Assembly: GCF_013204825.1 (NCBI RefSeq)
Contig: NZ_JABMKV010000001.1
Coordinates: 1,240,001 to 1,304,000, forward strand
Direction: 5' to 3'
Origin: Pedobacter boryungensis
Lineage (GTDB): Bacteria; Bacteroidota; Bacteroidia; Sphingobacteriales; Sphingobacteriaceae
DNA: 64,000 nucleotides
Part shown: positions 16,299 through 24,794 of the stretch, in pieces
Numbering within the stretch: position 1 is the first letter of the stretch
Layout: the number at the start of each line of letters is the position of its first letter
Notes under the pieces: model-generated
What the model was told of the DNA's origin: nothing
Database searches by the model: none
Seen by the model: the letters and a program-made list of their open reading frames with translations, nothing else
Translations under genes and position numbers: made by a program

Positions 16299-16390
16299 AA
16301 AATCGTTTTCAATGGTAATGAAGTTATCATAATTTATTTATTATTTTAATGGGTGAAGATATGACTGGGTCGTAAGCAACAAAAATAAAA

Positions 16391-16418
16391 AAAGTCCCGA
16401 GCAATGCATCGGGACTTT
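16391..16418 (-). terminator. Rho-independent terminator of rpmE2
   Basis: AAAGTCCCGA and TCGGGACTTT form a perfect 10-bp stem with an eight-base loop. On the minus strand it is followed by a T-rich tract (the complement of AAAAATAAAA at 16381-16390), 26 bp after the rpmE2 stop codon. Confidence 0.85.
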
Positions 16419-16443
16419 CGAAATATTTAGTTTATAGCTATAA

Positions 16444-16692
16444 TTATTTTTTAGCGTAACGAGTTTTAAATTTATCGATACGACCTGCAGTATCAACCAA
16501 TTTCATTTTACCAGTATAAAAAGGGTGCGACGTGTGAGAAATCTCTAATTTGTATAAAGGATACTCATTACCATCTTCCCATTTAATAGTTTCTTTTGTT
16601 TCAACGCAAGATTTAGTCAAAAACGCATATTCGTTAGACATATCTTTAAATACTACGAATCTGTAGCTTGATGGATGCAAATCTTTTTTCAT
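16444..16692 (-). CDS. rpmE2: 50S ribosomal protein L31, type B (zinc-independent form)
   Basis: The 82-residue protein matches type B L31: it starts [18 protein letters not shown] and contains [20 protein letters not shown]. It lacks the CxxC zinc motif of type A L31 (only one Cys, in [10 protein letters not shown]), so it should work without zinc. It is a single-gene unit, with its own promoter about 115 bp upstream and a strong terminator. The long 5' leader is worth noting for a ribosomal protein gene. Confidence 0.95.
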   Translation of the reverse strand: MKKDLHPSSYRFVVFKDMSNEYAFLTKSCVETKETIKWEDGNEYPLYKLEISHTSHPFYTGKMKLVDTAGRIDKFKTRYAKK

Positions 16693-16806
16693 TTCTATTT
16701 TTTTTATGTTTATGAAGCTATCGTAAGCGTTTTATTGCTTTTTGCGGGAGTTTACCCACGGCAGTTTCATGTTTTTAAATTTATTTTCGTCTAATTTTAG
16801 AGGATG

Positions 16807-16837
16807 CAAATATCATAATTTTATTTTTTAATTGCAA
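16807..16837 (-). promoter_or_regulatory. Probable promoter of rpmE2
   Basis: On the minus strand TTG (16835-16837), a 20-bp spacer and GATATTTG (16807-16814) match TTG-N-TAnnTTTG with one mismatch. Transcription would begin near 16800 and leave a leader of about 110 nt. Confidence 0.5.
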
Positions 16838-16880
16838 GTGAACAACTAAATTTAATCTACATAATAAAAATATTGATTAA

Positions 16881-17171
16881 TTATCTGTTAGAATACTTTT
16901 TCCAAGTTTCAATTTTTGCTTTTTGTCGGGCAATATAAGCTTGTGCTATTATTTCAGCAGAGCTGGAATTTGCTGTATTTTCTAATAAGATCTTTAATTT
17001 ATCCTGATCTACATCAGCTTTATATAAAATTTGCAAAAGTTTCTGAAAATCTTCATCTATTAGATAAGCAAATGCATTCACCATCACTTCCAAAAGCTGA
17101 TCTTCATTTAAGTTTTCCGGCAAATCGAAATCTTTATTGATAATTTTTAGCAATGATGTAATATCGCTCAT
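16881..17171 (-). CDS. Conserved-looking small protein of unknown function
   Basis: This 96-residue, mainly helical, soluble protein starts MSDITSLLKIINKDF. It has alternating acidic and aliphatic residues (ENLNEDQLLEVMVNAFAYLI, DEDFQKLLQILYKADVDQ) and ends in a basic helix (IARQKAKIETWKKY). There is no signal peptide, membrane segment or catalytic motif. It sits between rpmE2 and the VOC gene with its own spacing, so it may be transcribed alone or with the VOC gene 64 bp upstream. Codon use and start context look genuine. Confidence 0.65.
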   Translation of the reverse strand: MSDITSLLKIINKDFDLPENLNEDQLLEVMVNAFAYLIDEDFQKLLQILYKADVDQDKLKILLENTANSSSAEIIAQAYIARQKAKIETWKKYSNR

Positions 17172-17235
17172 GACAATAATTTTAATACCTTTTCAAACTT
17201 AATATTCATCCAACCCAATGAAACTAATAAACTAA

Positions 17236-17643
17236 TTAAACCCATTTAATTTCCTGACAAAGTTCCATTAAAACTCCATTAGTTTCTTTAGGATGTACAA
17301 AACAAATCATTTTATTATCCGCTCCCTTTTTTGGCTGATCGTTAAGCAATACAAAACCTTCATTTCTTAAACGTTCCATTTCCTCTAAAATATCATCAAC
17401 AGCAAAGGCGATATGGTGAATTCCCTCTCCCTTTTTCTCTAAAAATTTTGCGATAGCACTATCGGGCGATGTTGCTGCTAACAATTCTATTTTATTATCT
17501 CCAGTCTTAAAAAAAGCAGTATTTACAGCTTCCGAGGCAACTAGCTCTGTTTTATAACAATCAGTATTTAGCAATTTTTGATAAATATCTATCGAATTAG
17601 TCAGGTTTTTTACGGCAATGCCAATATGTTCTATCTTATTCAT
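17236..17643 (-). CDS. mce: Methylmalonyl-CoA epimerase-like VOC family protein
   Basis: The 135-residue protein shows the glyoxalase/VOC fold as in methylmalonyl-CoA epimerase: KIEHIGIAVKN at the N-terminus with the first metal His, GEGIHHIAFAVDDI in the middle, and VLMELCQE at the end with the metal Glu. The enzyme epimerises (2R)/(2S)-methylmalonyl-CoA in propionate metabolism. A longer frame from 17676 exists, but the ATG at 17643 places KIEHIGIAV at residues 3-11, as in the family, so I chose it. It is divergent from iscS. Substrate assignment rests on family resemblance. Confidence 0.85.
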   Translation of the reverse strand: MNKIEHIGIAVKNLTNSIDIYQKLLNTDCYKTELVASEAVNTAFFKTGDNKIELLAATSPDSAIAKFLEKKGEGIHHIAFAVDDILEEMERLRNEGFVLLNDQPKKGADNKMICFVHPKETNGVLMELCQEIKWV

Positions 17644-17710
17644 AGCTGTTATGGTTATGGGAATGTAAAAATGCATGTTTTAACTATAGCTTCATAGCTA
17701 TTATTTATAA

Positions 17711-17738
17711 TTGTTCGTAAAGTTTTTTTGTATCTTTG
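17711..17738 (+). promoter_or_regulatory. Promoter of the isc genes
   Basis: TTG (17711-17713), a 17-bp spacer and TATCTTTG (17731-17738, perfect TAnnTTTG) lie 26 bp upstream of the iscS ATG. No IscR-like palindrome was recognised. Confidence 0.65.
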
Positions 17739-17764
17739 TGTATTAATAAGAATAATTAAAAATA

Positions 17765-18976
17765 ATGGAACTTCCGATTTACTTAGATAATAATGCTACC
17801 ACCCCACTCGATCCTAGAGTGCTTGAGGCTATGTTGCCGTATTTTACAACAAAATTTGGTAATGCAGCTAGCCGTAACCATCCATTTGGTTGGGTAGCCG
17901 AAGAAGGTGTTGATTATGCTCGTGAGCAAGTAGCAAAATTAATTGGCTGTACCGAAAAAGAAATCATTTTTACCTCTGGCGCTACAGAAGCTGATAATTT
18001 AGGTATTAAAGGCGTGTTTGAAATGTACTCAGAAAAAGGTAATCATATTATAACCGCAACTACAGAACATAAAGCTGTTTTAGATACCTGTAAACATTTA
18101 GAGAAACAAGGTGCGAGAGTTACTTATTTAAAAGTAAAGGAAGATGGTTTAATTGATTTAGCTGAATTAGAAGCTGCAATGACCCCAGAAACTATTTTAG
18201 TAACGATTATGTATGGCAACAATGAAATTGGAGTTGTACAACCTGTTAAAGAAATAGCTGCAATTGCACACAAACATGGCGCTCTATTTTTTACCGACGC
18301 AACACAAGCAGTTGGTAAAATACCAGTGAACGTAATTGAAGATGGGATTGATTTAATGGCATTTAGCGCTCATAAAATGTACGGACCAAAAGGCGTTGGC
18401 GCTTTATATGTACGTCGTAAAAATCCAAGAGTTAAAGTTACTTCTCAAATGGATGGCGGTGGCCACGAGCGTGGTATGCGTTCAGGAACATTAAACGTAC
18501 CGGGTATTGTAGGTTTAGGTAAAGCCTGCGAACTTTGTCGCTTAGAAATGGATGAAGAAGCAAAACGTTTATCTGCTTTACGTGATAAATTAGAAGCTGC
18601 ATTAACAACTATGGAAGAAAGTTATGTAAATGGTAATACACAACACCGTTTACCACATGTTGCAAATATTTCTTTTAAATATGTAGAAGGTGAAGGTTTA
18701 ATGATGGCAATGAAAGATTTAGCAGTTTCTTCTGGCTCTGCTTGTACTTCGGCTTCTTTAGAACCATCTTATGTATTAAAAAGTTTAGGTTTATCTGATG
18801 ATTTAGCACACTCTTCTATCCGATTTGGTTTAGGACGTTTTACAACCGAAGAAGAAGTTGATTACGCTATAGAAAATACTAAAAAAGCCGTTAACCACTT
18901 AAGAGACCTTTCTCCACTTTGGGAAATGTTTAAAGATGGTATCGATTTGAGTAAAATTGAGTGGGCAGAACACTAG
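17765..18976 (+). CDS. iscS: Cysteine desulfurase IscS
   Basis: This 403-residue PLP enzyme takes sulfur from cysteine and passes it as persulfide to IscU. Visible signatures are [18 protein letters not shown] at the start, [11 protein letters not shown] with PLP Lys204, and [17 protein letters not shown] with the persulfide Cys327 in the long active-site loop typical of IscS rather than SufS. The C-terminal tail ([18 protein letters not shown]) is typical of IscS and contributes to IscU docking. It is followed by iscU and iscA, and the set is preceded by a good promoter. Confidence 0.96.
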   Translation: MELPIYLDNNATTPLDPRVLEAMLPYFTTKFGNAASRNHPFGWVAEEGVDYAREQVAKLIGCTEKEIIFTSGATEADNLGIKGVFEMYSEKGNHIITATTEHKAVLDTCKHLEKQGARVTYLKVKEDGLIDLAELEAAMTPETILVTIMYGNNEIGVVQPVKEIAAIAHKHGALFFTDATQAVGKIPVNVIEDGIDLMAFSAHKMYGPKGVGALYVRRKNPRVKVTSQMDGGGHERGMRSGTLNVPGIVGLGKACELCRLEMDEEAKRLSALRDKLEAALTTMEESYVNGNTQHRLPHVANISFKYVEGEGLMMAMKDLAVSSGSACTSASLEPSYVLKSLGLSDDLAHSSIRFGLGRFTTEEEVDYAIENTKKAVNHLRDLSPLWEMFKDGIDLSKIEWAEH

Positions 18977-19049
18977 ATAGTTAACAGTCTTCAATTGGCA
19001 CTTTGTAGTAACTGCTGAAACCTGTTAAATGATAACTAATTAATAATTC

Positions 19050-19065
19050 ATCTCCTAAAGGAGAT
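19050..19065 (+). promoter_or_regulatory. Perfect hairpin in the iscS-iscU spacer
   Basis: ATCTCC-TAAA-GGAGAT is a perfect 6-bp inverted repeat ending 17 bp before the iscU ATG. It contains a GGAG purine tract in its right arm. It could be a processing or translation-control element; the distance is long for an ordinary ribosome binding site. Confidence 0.35.
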
Positions 19066-19082
19066 TTAAAGAAAATATAGAT

Positions 19083-19496
19083 ATGGCATATTCAGAAAAA
19101 GTAATGGAACATTATACCAACCCTCGCAATGTTGGCACTTTAAATAAAGACAGTAAATCTGTTGGTACAGGTTTAGTGGGTGCTCCTGAATGTGGAGACG
19201 TAATGCGTTTGCAAATTGAAGTTGATGACAACAATGTAATTACTGATGCTAAATTTAAAACATTTGGTTGCGGTTCGGCAATTGCTTCTTCATCTTTAGC
19301 TACTGAGTGGTTAAAAGGAAAAACAATTGATGAAGCTTTAACGATCGATAACATGGATATTGTTGAAGAATTAGCTTTACCACCAGTAAAAATTCACTGT
19401 TCTGTATTGGCAGAAGATGCAATTAAATCTGCAATTAACGATTATCGCGTTAAAAACGGTTTAGAAGCATTTGAATTAGCTAAATCTCATCACTAA
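19083..19496 (+). CDS. iscU: Iron-sulfur cluster scaffold IscU
   Basis: The 137-residue scaffold assembles [2Fe-2S] clusters before delivery. All three ligand cysteines are present (GAPECGD, TFGCGSA, KIHCSVLA) along with the LPPVK motif at about residues 98-102, which HscA-type Hsp70 chaperones recognise. That motif marks it as an ISC rather than SUF scaffold. It lies about 105 bp after iscS and 80 bp before iscA. hscA, hscB and fdx are not in the window. Confidence 0.96.
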   Translation: MAYSEKVMEHYTNPRNVGTLNKDSKSVGTGLVGAPECGDVMRLQIEVDDNNVITDAKFKTFGCGSAIASSSLATEWLKGKTIDEALTIDNMDIVEELALPPVKIHCSVLAEDAIKSAINDYRVKNGLEAFELAKSHH

Positions 19497-19577
19497 TAGC
19501 TTTTACGTGTTAAAAGTTTGGTTTAGGTTAAGTCCTTGACTTGTAGACATTTAATACACAATTCATAACAAAATATT

Positions 19578-19904
19578 ATGATTACTATAACTGATAAAGC
19601 AAAAAGCAAAATTGATCACTTAATGCAGGATTCTGAATTAGGTTCTGATTACTTTTTACGTGTTTCTGTAAAAGGTGGTGGCTGCTCTGGTTTATCTTAT
19701 AATTTAGATTTCGATAACGAAGCAAAAACCGGCGATCAGTTTTTTGAAGACCGCGGTATTAAAATAGCTTTAGATATGAAATCATTTTTATACTTGGCAG
19801 GTACTGAACTTGATTTTACTGATGGTCTAAATGGTAAAGGATTTGCTTTTAATAACCCTAATGCTAGTCGCTCATGTGGCTGTGGCGAAAGTTTTTCTGT
19901 TTAA
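19578..19904 (+). CDS. iscA: A-type iron-sulfur carrier (IscA-like)
   Basis: The 108-residue protein has the HesB/IscA fold with the three conserved cysteines: GGGCSGLSY in the first half and SRSCGCGESFSV at the end. A-type carriers accept or deliver Fe-S clusters. The gene follows iscU in the same orientation and is closed by a terminator, so it ends the isc transcript. The family cannot be split into IscA, ErpA or SufA with certainty by eye; IscA is chosen on context. Confidence 0.92.
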   Translation: MITITDKAKSKIDHLMQDSELGSDYFLRVSVKGGGCSGLSYNLDFDNEAKTGDQFFEDRGIKIALDMKSFLYLAGTELDFTDGLNGKGFAFNNPNASRSCGCGESFSV

Positions 19905-19927
19905 TATACTTTTATTAAATTTCCTAG

Positions 19928-19955
19928 AGGGCATCGATTTTTCGGTGCCTTTTTT
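19928..19955 (+). terminator. Rho-independent terminator of the isc genes
   Basis: GGCATCG and CGGTGCC pair (one wobble), extended by A-T pairs, and run into a T tract 24 bp after the iscA stop codon. Confidence 0.75.
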
Positions 19956-19977
19956 GTTACTCAATGCATAAGCTAGC

Positions 19978-20008
19978 TTGTATTATTAAAGCGAAAAGTT
20001 TATCATTG
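19978..20008 (+). promoter_or_regulatory. Probable promoter of the acyl-CoA ligase gene
   Basis: TTG (19978-19980), a 20-bp spacer and TATCATTG (20001-20008, one mismatch to TAnnTTTG) lie 29 bp upstream of the ATG at 20038. Confidence 0.45.
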
Positions 20009-20037
20009 TTATTCCAAAACAAACCAAAAATTAGCAC

Positions 20038-21945
20038 ATGGTATCATTTAATGAATTTTCTACTGTTCCTAGTTTATTACGTAATGTCGTAGAAAATATT
20101 CACAAACCTGAAGAAACCTTTTTAATACATAAAAGAAATACAACTTGGGAAGAAATTTCCTTTAAGGATACTTTACTTAGAGCAGATTCTATTTCAGCAT
20201 TTTTTTTAGAAAAGGGTATTGCTAAAGGCGATAGATTAGGATTAATGATCGAAAATTCACCAGAATATGTTTATTTCGATCAAGGAATACAGCAAATTGG
20301 TGCCATCAATACTTCCATTTACCCTACTTTATCCGAACATGAAGTAGAGTATATCATTAACGATTCTGGTATTAAAGCAATTTTAATTGGTAATCCATTC
20401 TTATTCAAGAAAATTTTAAAGATATCGGCTAATTGCCAAGAATTAAAATATATCATTCCTGCATTTGCTGGATATGAGAAAGTATCAATCCCAGAAGGAA
20501 ATAAAGCTGAAATAGTTCCATTCACCACCTTATTGGAAAAAACAGTAAGTAAGGAAGAGCAACAACAAATTAACCAAAGAAGAAGAGAAGTTTTACCATC
20601 AGATGTTTCCTCTTTAATTTATACTTCGGGTACAACCGGCACACCTAAAGGCGTAATGCTTACACATAATAATTTTGTAGAAAACGTAAATGTGTGTTTA
20701 CAACAGATTCCTGTGATTGATGAAACTGAAACATTTTTATCATTTTTACCACTTTCTCATGTTTTTGAACGCACCGCCACTTATCATGTGTGTTGTGCTC
20801 AAGGTTGTAAAATTGCTTTTGCTCAAAGTTTAGAATTATTAGCTAAAAATATGGGAGAAGTGAGACCAACTGTAATGGCTTGTGTACCTCGTTTATTAGA
20901 ACGCATTCATGATAAAGCAATTAAATCTGGTACTGCAGCTGGTGGATTAAAAGCAAATATTTTTAATTGGGCTTTAGAAACTGGAAAGGATTATCGTTAT
21001 GCGAAGGAAGCTGGTAAAAGTGCAGGCTTAATTTTAGGAGCCAAAAAAGCTATTGCTGAAAAATTAGTATTCAGTAAAATTAAAGAAAAAACTGGTGGAC
21101 GATTAAAGTTCATGATTTCTGGAGGTGCTGCCTTACCTAAAAATGTGGGAGAGTTTTTTGGCGATTTAGGTATCAAAATTTTAGAAGGATTTGGATTAAC
21201 AGAAACCTCACCAGTTATGTCTGTAACTGAATATCATCGTCAGGTATATGGTACCGTAGGTCGAGTTATTCCTGGTATTGAAATCGGAATTCAAGATGTA
21301 GAAACAAAGCAAATCATCAACATACAAACTCATCATACATTTAATGAAGATTTTGAATGCGCAGAAGGCGAAGTAATTGTTCGTGGTCATTGTGTGATGA
21401 AAGGCTATTTTAACAAACCTGCAGAAACTGCCGAAGCTATTGATAAAGATAAATGGTTCCACACGGGAGATATTGGTCGTTTTTACAAGGGCAACCTACA
21501 AATCACAGATAGGTTGAAAAACATGATTGTAAATGCATACGGCAAAAACGTATATCCAACACCTGTTGAAAACATCTATTTAAAAAGTCCAAAAATTGAC
21601 CAGCTATTCTTAATTGGAGATAAGCGTGAGTTTATTACAGCTATAATTATCCCAAACAAAGAAACTTTACAGGAAACTTTCAATTTAAAAGAATCATTTT
21701 TCCTAGAGGAAGACCTATTTATAGAAAATAAGGAAATAAAAGATTGGTTTGAAAAGGATATTAAGAAAATATCTAATGAACTAGCTAAATTTGAGCGCAT
21801 TAAAAATTTCAAAATTAAGCGTAATCCTTTCAGTATTGATGAAGGTGAAATTACTCCTACTATGAAAGTTAAGCGTAGAGTGGTAGAAAAGAAATACGCC
21901 GAAGCAATTAATGAAATGTATCAAGAAGGGGTTGAAGCTGATTAA
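20038..21945 (+). CDS. Long-chain fatty acid-CoA ligase (AMP-forming)
   Basis: The 635-residue enzyme activates fatty acids to acyl-CoA through an acyl-adenylate. It has the AMP-binding P-loop LIYTSGTTGTPKGVMLTH, the linker motif EGFGLTETSPVMSV, GWFHTGDIG-like WFHTGDIGRF and the C-terminal NMIVNAYGKNVYPTPVE. The length and the FLSFLPLSHVFERTATYHV segment match the long-chain (FAA1/ACSL-like) branch rather than short-chain ligases. It is probably soluble or peripheral to the inner membrane. It stands alone between the isc terminator and lysS. Confidence 0.92.
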   Translation: MVSFNEFSTVPSLLRNVVENIHKPEETFLIHKRNTTWEEISFKDTLLRADSISAFFLEKGIAKGDRLGLMIENSPEYVYFDQGIQQIGAINTSIYPTLSEHEVEYIINDSGIKAILIGNPFLFKKILKISANCQELKYIIPAFAGYEKVSIPEGNKAEIVPFTTLLEKTVSKEEQQQINQRRREVLPSDVSSLIYTSGTTGTPKGVMLTHNNFVENVNVCLQQIPVIDETETFLSFLPLSHVFERTATYHVCCAQGCKIAFAQSLELLAKNMGEVRPTVMACVPRLLERIHDKAIKSGTAAGGLKANIFNWALETGKDYRYAKEAGKSAGLILGAKKAIAEKLVFSKIKEKTGGRLKFMISGGAALPKNVGEFFGDLGIKILEGFGLTETSPVMSVTEYHRQVYGTVGRVIPGIEIGIQDVETKQIINIQTHHTFNEDFECAEGEVIVRGHCVMKGYFNKPAETAEAIDKDKWFHTGDIGRFYKGNLQITDRLKNMIVNAYGKNVYPTPVENIYLKSPKIDQLFLIGDKREFITAIIIPNKETLQETFNLKESFFLEEDLFIENKEIKDWFEKDIKKISNELAKFERIKNFKIKRNPFSIDEGEITPTMKVKRRVVEKKYAEAINEMYQEGVEAD

Positions 21946-21999
21946 TTAAACAGAGGCCTTCAACTTAAATTAAAATCTGCGTTTCTGCGGCTTTTATTG

Positions 22000-22022
22000 C
22001 TAGCGATTATCATAAACGCTAG
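22000..22022. promoter_or_regulatory. Inverted repeat just upstream of the lysS -7 element
   Basis: CTAGCG and CGCTAG are perfect inverted arms separated by 11 bp, extending to nine pairs with one wobble. The repeat ends eight bases before the -7 element TACTTTTG, occupying the place where a -33 element would be. It could be an operator or a weak terminator for the upstream gene; no T tract follows. Confidence 0.4.
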
Positions 22023-22030
22023 TAAATCAT

Positions 22031-22038
22031 TACTTTTG
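22031..22038 (+). promoter_or_regulatory. -7 element of the lysS promoter
   Basis: TACTTTTG matches TAnnTTTG perfectly, 16 bp upstream of the lysS ATG. No TTG is found at the usual -33 distance; the inverted repeat at 22000-22022 lies there instead. Confidence 0.5.
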
Positions 22039-22054
22039 CAAAAATATACAATAC

Positions 22055-23764
22055 ATGAGTACAGGATTATCAGAACAGGAATTATTACGTCGCGATTCAC
22101 TAAAACAGCTCCGCGAATTGGGCATCAACCCTTATCCTGCAGAAGCTTACGAAATCAATGCTAATGCAGCAGACATTTTAGCGAATTACGAAAAGGATAA
22201 AACGGCCTACAAAACCATCAGCCTTGCTGGAAGAATAATGGGCCGTAACATTATGGGAGCTGCATCGTTTGCCGAGTTACAAGATGCAACAGGTCGTATT
22301 CAGATCTATTTAAAACGTGATGAACTTTGCCCTGGAGATGATAAGACACTTTACAATACAGTATTTAAAAAATTATTAGATATTGGCGATTTCATTGGTA
22401 TTGAAGGTTATGTTTTCACTACTCAGACTGGAGAAATCTCTATACATGTTACTAAATTCACTGTACTTTCTAAATCTTTACGCCCATTACCAATTGTAAA
22501 ACGTGACGATGATGGTAATGTTTACGATGGATTTACCAATCCCGAATTGCGTTACAGAATGCGTTATGTAGATTTAACAGTTAATCCAGATTACAAACAA
22601 ATTTTTATTAATCGCTCAAAAGTGATTAATACCATGCGTAATTACTTCGATAATCAAGGTTGGATGGAAGTAGAAACACCTATTTTACAGGCCGTACATG
22701 GAGGTGCAGCAGCTCGTCCATTCGCAACACATCACAACACTTTAGATATGCCATTATTTCTTCGCATTGCGAACGAATTGTATTTAAAAAGATTGATTGT
22801 TGCTGGTTTTGATGGCGTGTATGAGTTTGGTAAAATGTTCAGAAATGAAGGAATGGATCGTACCCACAATCCAGAATTTACTTCTATGGAAATCTATGTA
22901 GCTTATAAAGACTATATCTGGATGATGGAAATGGTAGAGGAATGTTTAGAAAAGATTGCTTTAGCTATCCATGGACAAGCAATTGTAAAAGTTGGTCAAC
23001 ATGAGATCAATTTTGCAGGACCATACGAAAAACTAACAATGTATGAGTCTATACAAAAATATACAGGAATAGACGTTTCTGCAATGAGCGAAGCTGAAAT
23101 TGCGAATGAATGTAAAAAATTAAACATCGAAATAGATGATTCGATGGGCCGTGGTAAATTGATTGATGAATTATTTAGCGAAAAAGTAGAAGCCAATTTA
23201 ATACAACCTACTTACATTACTGATTATCCATTAGAAATGACGCCATTAGCTAAGAAACACCGTAGTAAAGATGGTTTGGTTGAACGTTTCGAACTGTTTG
23301 TAAATGGAAAAGAAATTGCCAACGCCTACTCAGAATTAAATGATCCTATTGATCAGAAAGAACGTTTTGAAGAACAGTTGAAATTAGCGGCCAGAGGCGA
23401 TGATGAAGCAATGGCAATGGATGATGATTTTGTTCGTGCATTAGAGTACGGAATGCCACCAACATCAGGTTTGGGTATTGGGATAGACCGTTTGGTAATG
23501 TTAATGACTAACCAATCTACCATACAAGAAGTTTTATTTTTCCCGCAGATGCGCCCAGAGAAAAAGAAAATAGAACTTACAGCTGAAGAAACTGATTTAT
23601 TCACATTAGTTAAGGAAGGAGAACAATTTCTCTTAGCTGATATTAAAACAAAACTTACTGATTGGAGTAATAAAAAGTGGGATACAACTTTAAAAGGGCT
23701 TACCGGTAAAGGAATTTTAAAAGTGAATAAAACTGATGATGGTTTGTTTTTATCACGTAAATAA
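22055..23764 (+). CDS. lysS: Lysyl-tRNA synthetase, class II
   Basis: The 569-residue enzyme charges tRNA-Lys. An OB-fold anticodon-binding domain (about 55-160) precedes the class II core with motif 1 (MRNYFDNQGWMEVETPIL), motif 2 (MFRNEGMDRTHNPEFTSMEI) and motif 3 (GLGIGIDRLVMLMT). The protein extends about 70 residues beyond motif 3 with a helical acidic/basic tail (from FFPQMRPEKK to LFLSRK), as in other Bacteroidota LysRS. It is followed by a strong terminator and is a single-gene unit. Confidence 0.96.
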   Translation: MSTGLSEQELLRRDSLKQLRELGINPYPAEAYEINANAADILANYEKDKTAYKTISLAGRIMGRNIMGAASFAELQDATGRIQIYLKRDELCPGDDKTLYNTVFKKLLDIGDFIGIEGYVFTTQTGEISIHVTKFTVLSKSLRPLPIVKRDDDGNVYDGFTNPELRYRMRYVDLTVNPDYKQIFINRSKVINTMRNYFDNQGWMEVETPILQAVHGGAAARPFATHHNTLDMPLFLRIANELYLKRLIVAGFDGVYEFGKMFRNEGMDRTHNPEFTSMEIYVAYKDYIWMMEMVEECLEKIALAIHGQAIVKVGQHEINFAGPYEKLTMYESIQKYTGIDVSAMSEAEIANECKKLNIEIDDSMGRGKLIDELFSEKVEANLIQPTYITDYPLEMTPLAKKHRSKDGLVERFELFVNGKEIANAYSELNDPIDQKERFEEQLKLAARGDDEAMAMDDDFVRALEYGMPPTSGLGIGIDRLVMLMTNQSTIQEVLFFPQMRPEKKKIELTAEETDLFTLVKEGEQFLLADIKTKLTDWSNKKWDTTLKGLTGKGILKVNKTDDGLFLSRK

Positions 23765-23795
23765 TCGGAAGGTTAACACAAACATAACATAAACT

Positions 23796-23832
23796 TAAAA
23801 GGCTTGCTAACAATTATTTAGCAAGCCTTTTC
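23796..23832 (+). terminator. Rho-independent terminator of lysS
   Basis: AAAAGGCTTGCTAA and TTAGCAAGCCTTTT form a long, perfect stem with a short loop, 31 bp after the lysS stop codon. Confidence 0.85.
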
Positions 23833-23867
23833 TATATTTACAGCAATCGAAATAAAATCATTGCTAT

Positions 23868-24080
23868 ATGAATACTTCAAGTTTAGAAATTACAGATAGA
23901 GAATACTGCATCAAATTAAGTAAAGAAGCCTTCGATTTATCTTTGGTTCACCAATTAATAAAAAGAATACAAGCCGAAGCATTTTTCTTTAAAAGAGGTG
24001 AAGCGGATCAAGATGATATCTTAAGTAAAAGAAATCAAAGGGAAGAATTTGAAGGATTTGATCACTTAGACGATAAGTAA
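23868..24080 (+). CDS. Small hypothetical protein
   Basis: The 70-residue product starts MNTSSLEITDREYCIKLS, has an amphipathic helix (FDLSLVHQLIKRIQAEAFFF) and ends in a strongly acidic tail (FEGFDHLDDK). I do not recognise it. It begins 36 bp after the lysS terminator, with a T-rich TATATTTA element upstream resembling a -7 box, so it is probably transcribed alone. Its charged, helical make-up resembles small antitoxin-like or ribosome-associated proteins, but no partner toxin lies next to it. Confidence 0.55.
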   Translation: MNTSSLEITDREYCIKLSKEAFDLSLVHQLIKRIQAEAFFFKRGEADQDDILSKRNQREEFEGFDHLDDK

Positions 24081-24136
24081 CCAGCAATTGATTCTCTAAA
24101 TCTATTTCAGCATCTTAAATATGAAATAGATATCTT

Positions 24137-24691
24137 TTAATCAATATCTAAAACCCCTTCTACCGAATCATCCATTGTTTTTCCAGTGATAACTGAAGCA
24201 GCCATTTTTAAGAATGCTACAGCAGTTCCATGTTTAGTATCCCAATAATAACCTTCTGAAGGGATAACTTTTATTAGAGTAATATTTGGATCATCCTTTC
24301 CACCTTGAAACCACGTTTTAATAAAGGGACTCCAAAGTTCGTCAATTTTAGCTTGATCGCGGCTGATTTCTGATATTCCATAAATATTTACAAATCCTGA
24401 GTGCGCACCTGCCTGAAAAAGTAAATGAGTGAACGGGTCTGTAGCAATTTCTTCATTTTTGTGACTATCCTTCATACTCATAAACCAAATGTTGCCGTCT
24501 TCATCAACCTGTTGGATTGCCATTGGTCGTATCGATAACGGAACGCCAGTTTTAATGTTCGTACAAAAAAAACAGCTTTCTGCCTTTTCTGCTAATTCTT
24601 TAAGCTTTGTTATTGCTTCAGATCCACCTAAATCTTTAATATTATCTTGTTCTTGAGTATTGTTAGTACTTCCTTCTTGTGATGTTGCCAT
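24137..24691 (-). CDS. Pyridoxamine 5'-phosphate oxidase-like general stress protein
   Basis: The 184-residue protein has a split-barrel flavin-binding fold as in general stress protein 26 relatives: CFFCTNIKTGVPLSIRPM, DEDGNIWFMSMKDSHKNEEI and HSGFVNIYGISEISRDQ. It probably binds FMN or a related cofactor in the cytoplasm. A GTG at 24712 could extend it by seven residues, but the ATG at 24691 is preferred because a 17-bp palindrome occupies the space between them. The C-terminal segment (KMAASVITGKTMDDSVEGVL) follows the usual family pattern. Physiological substrate unknown. Confidence 0.82.
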   Translation of the reverse strand: MATSQEGSTNNTQEQDNIKDLGGSEAITKLKELAEKAESCFFCTNIKTGVPLSIRPMAIQQVDEDGNIWFMSMKDSHKNEEIATDPFTHLLFQAGAHSGFVNIYGISEISRDQAKIDELWSPFIKTWFQGGKDDPNITLIKVIPSEGYYWDTKHGTAVAFLKMAASVITGKTMDDSVEGVLDID

Positions 24692-24693
24692 AG

Positions 24694-24710
24694 GTATAGA
24701 TTTTCTATAC
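24694..24710. promoter_or_regulatory. 17-bp palindrome upstream of the stress-protein start
   Basis: GTATAGATTTTCTATAC is a perfect inverted repeat (7-bp arms, 3-bp centre) ending three bases upstream of the ATG at 24691. It is a candidate operator or mRNA hairpin over the translation start. Confidence 0.4.
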
Positions 24711-24794
24711 ACTACAATTCAAAATTCAATTTGGTTTTGAAGAACTTGAAAAGCACATTCCAAAAAAGAATAAAATTAAATCTATAAAAACAAA

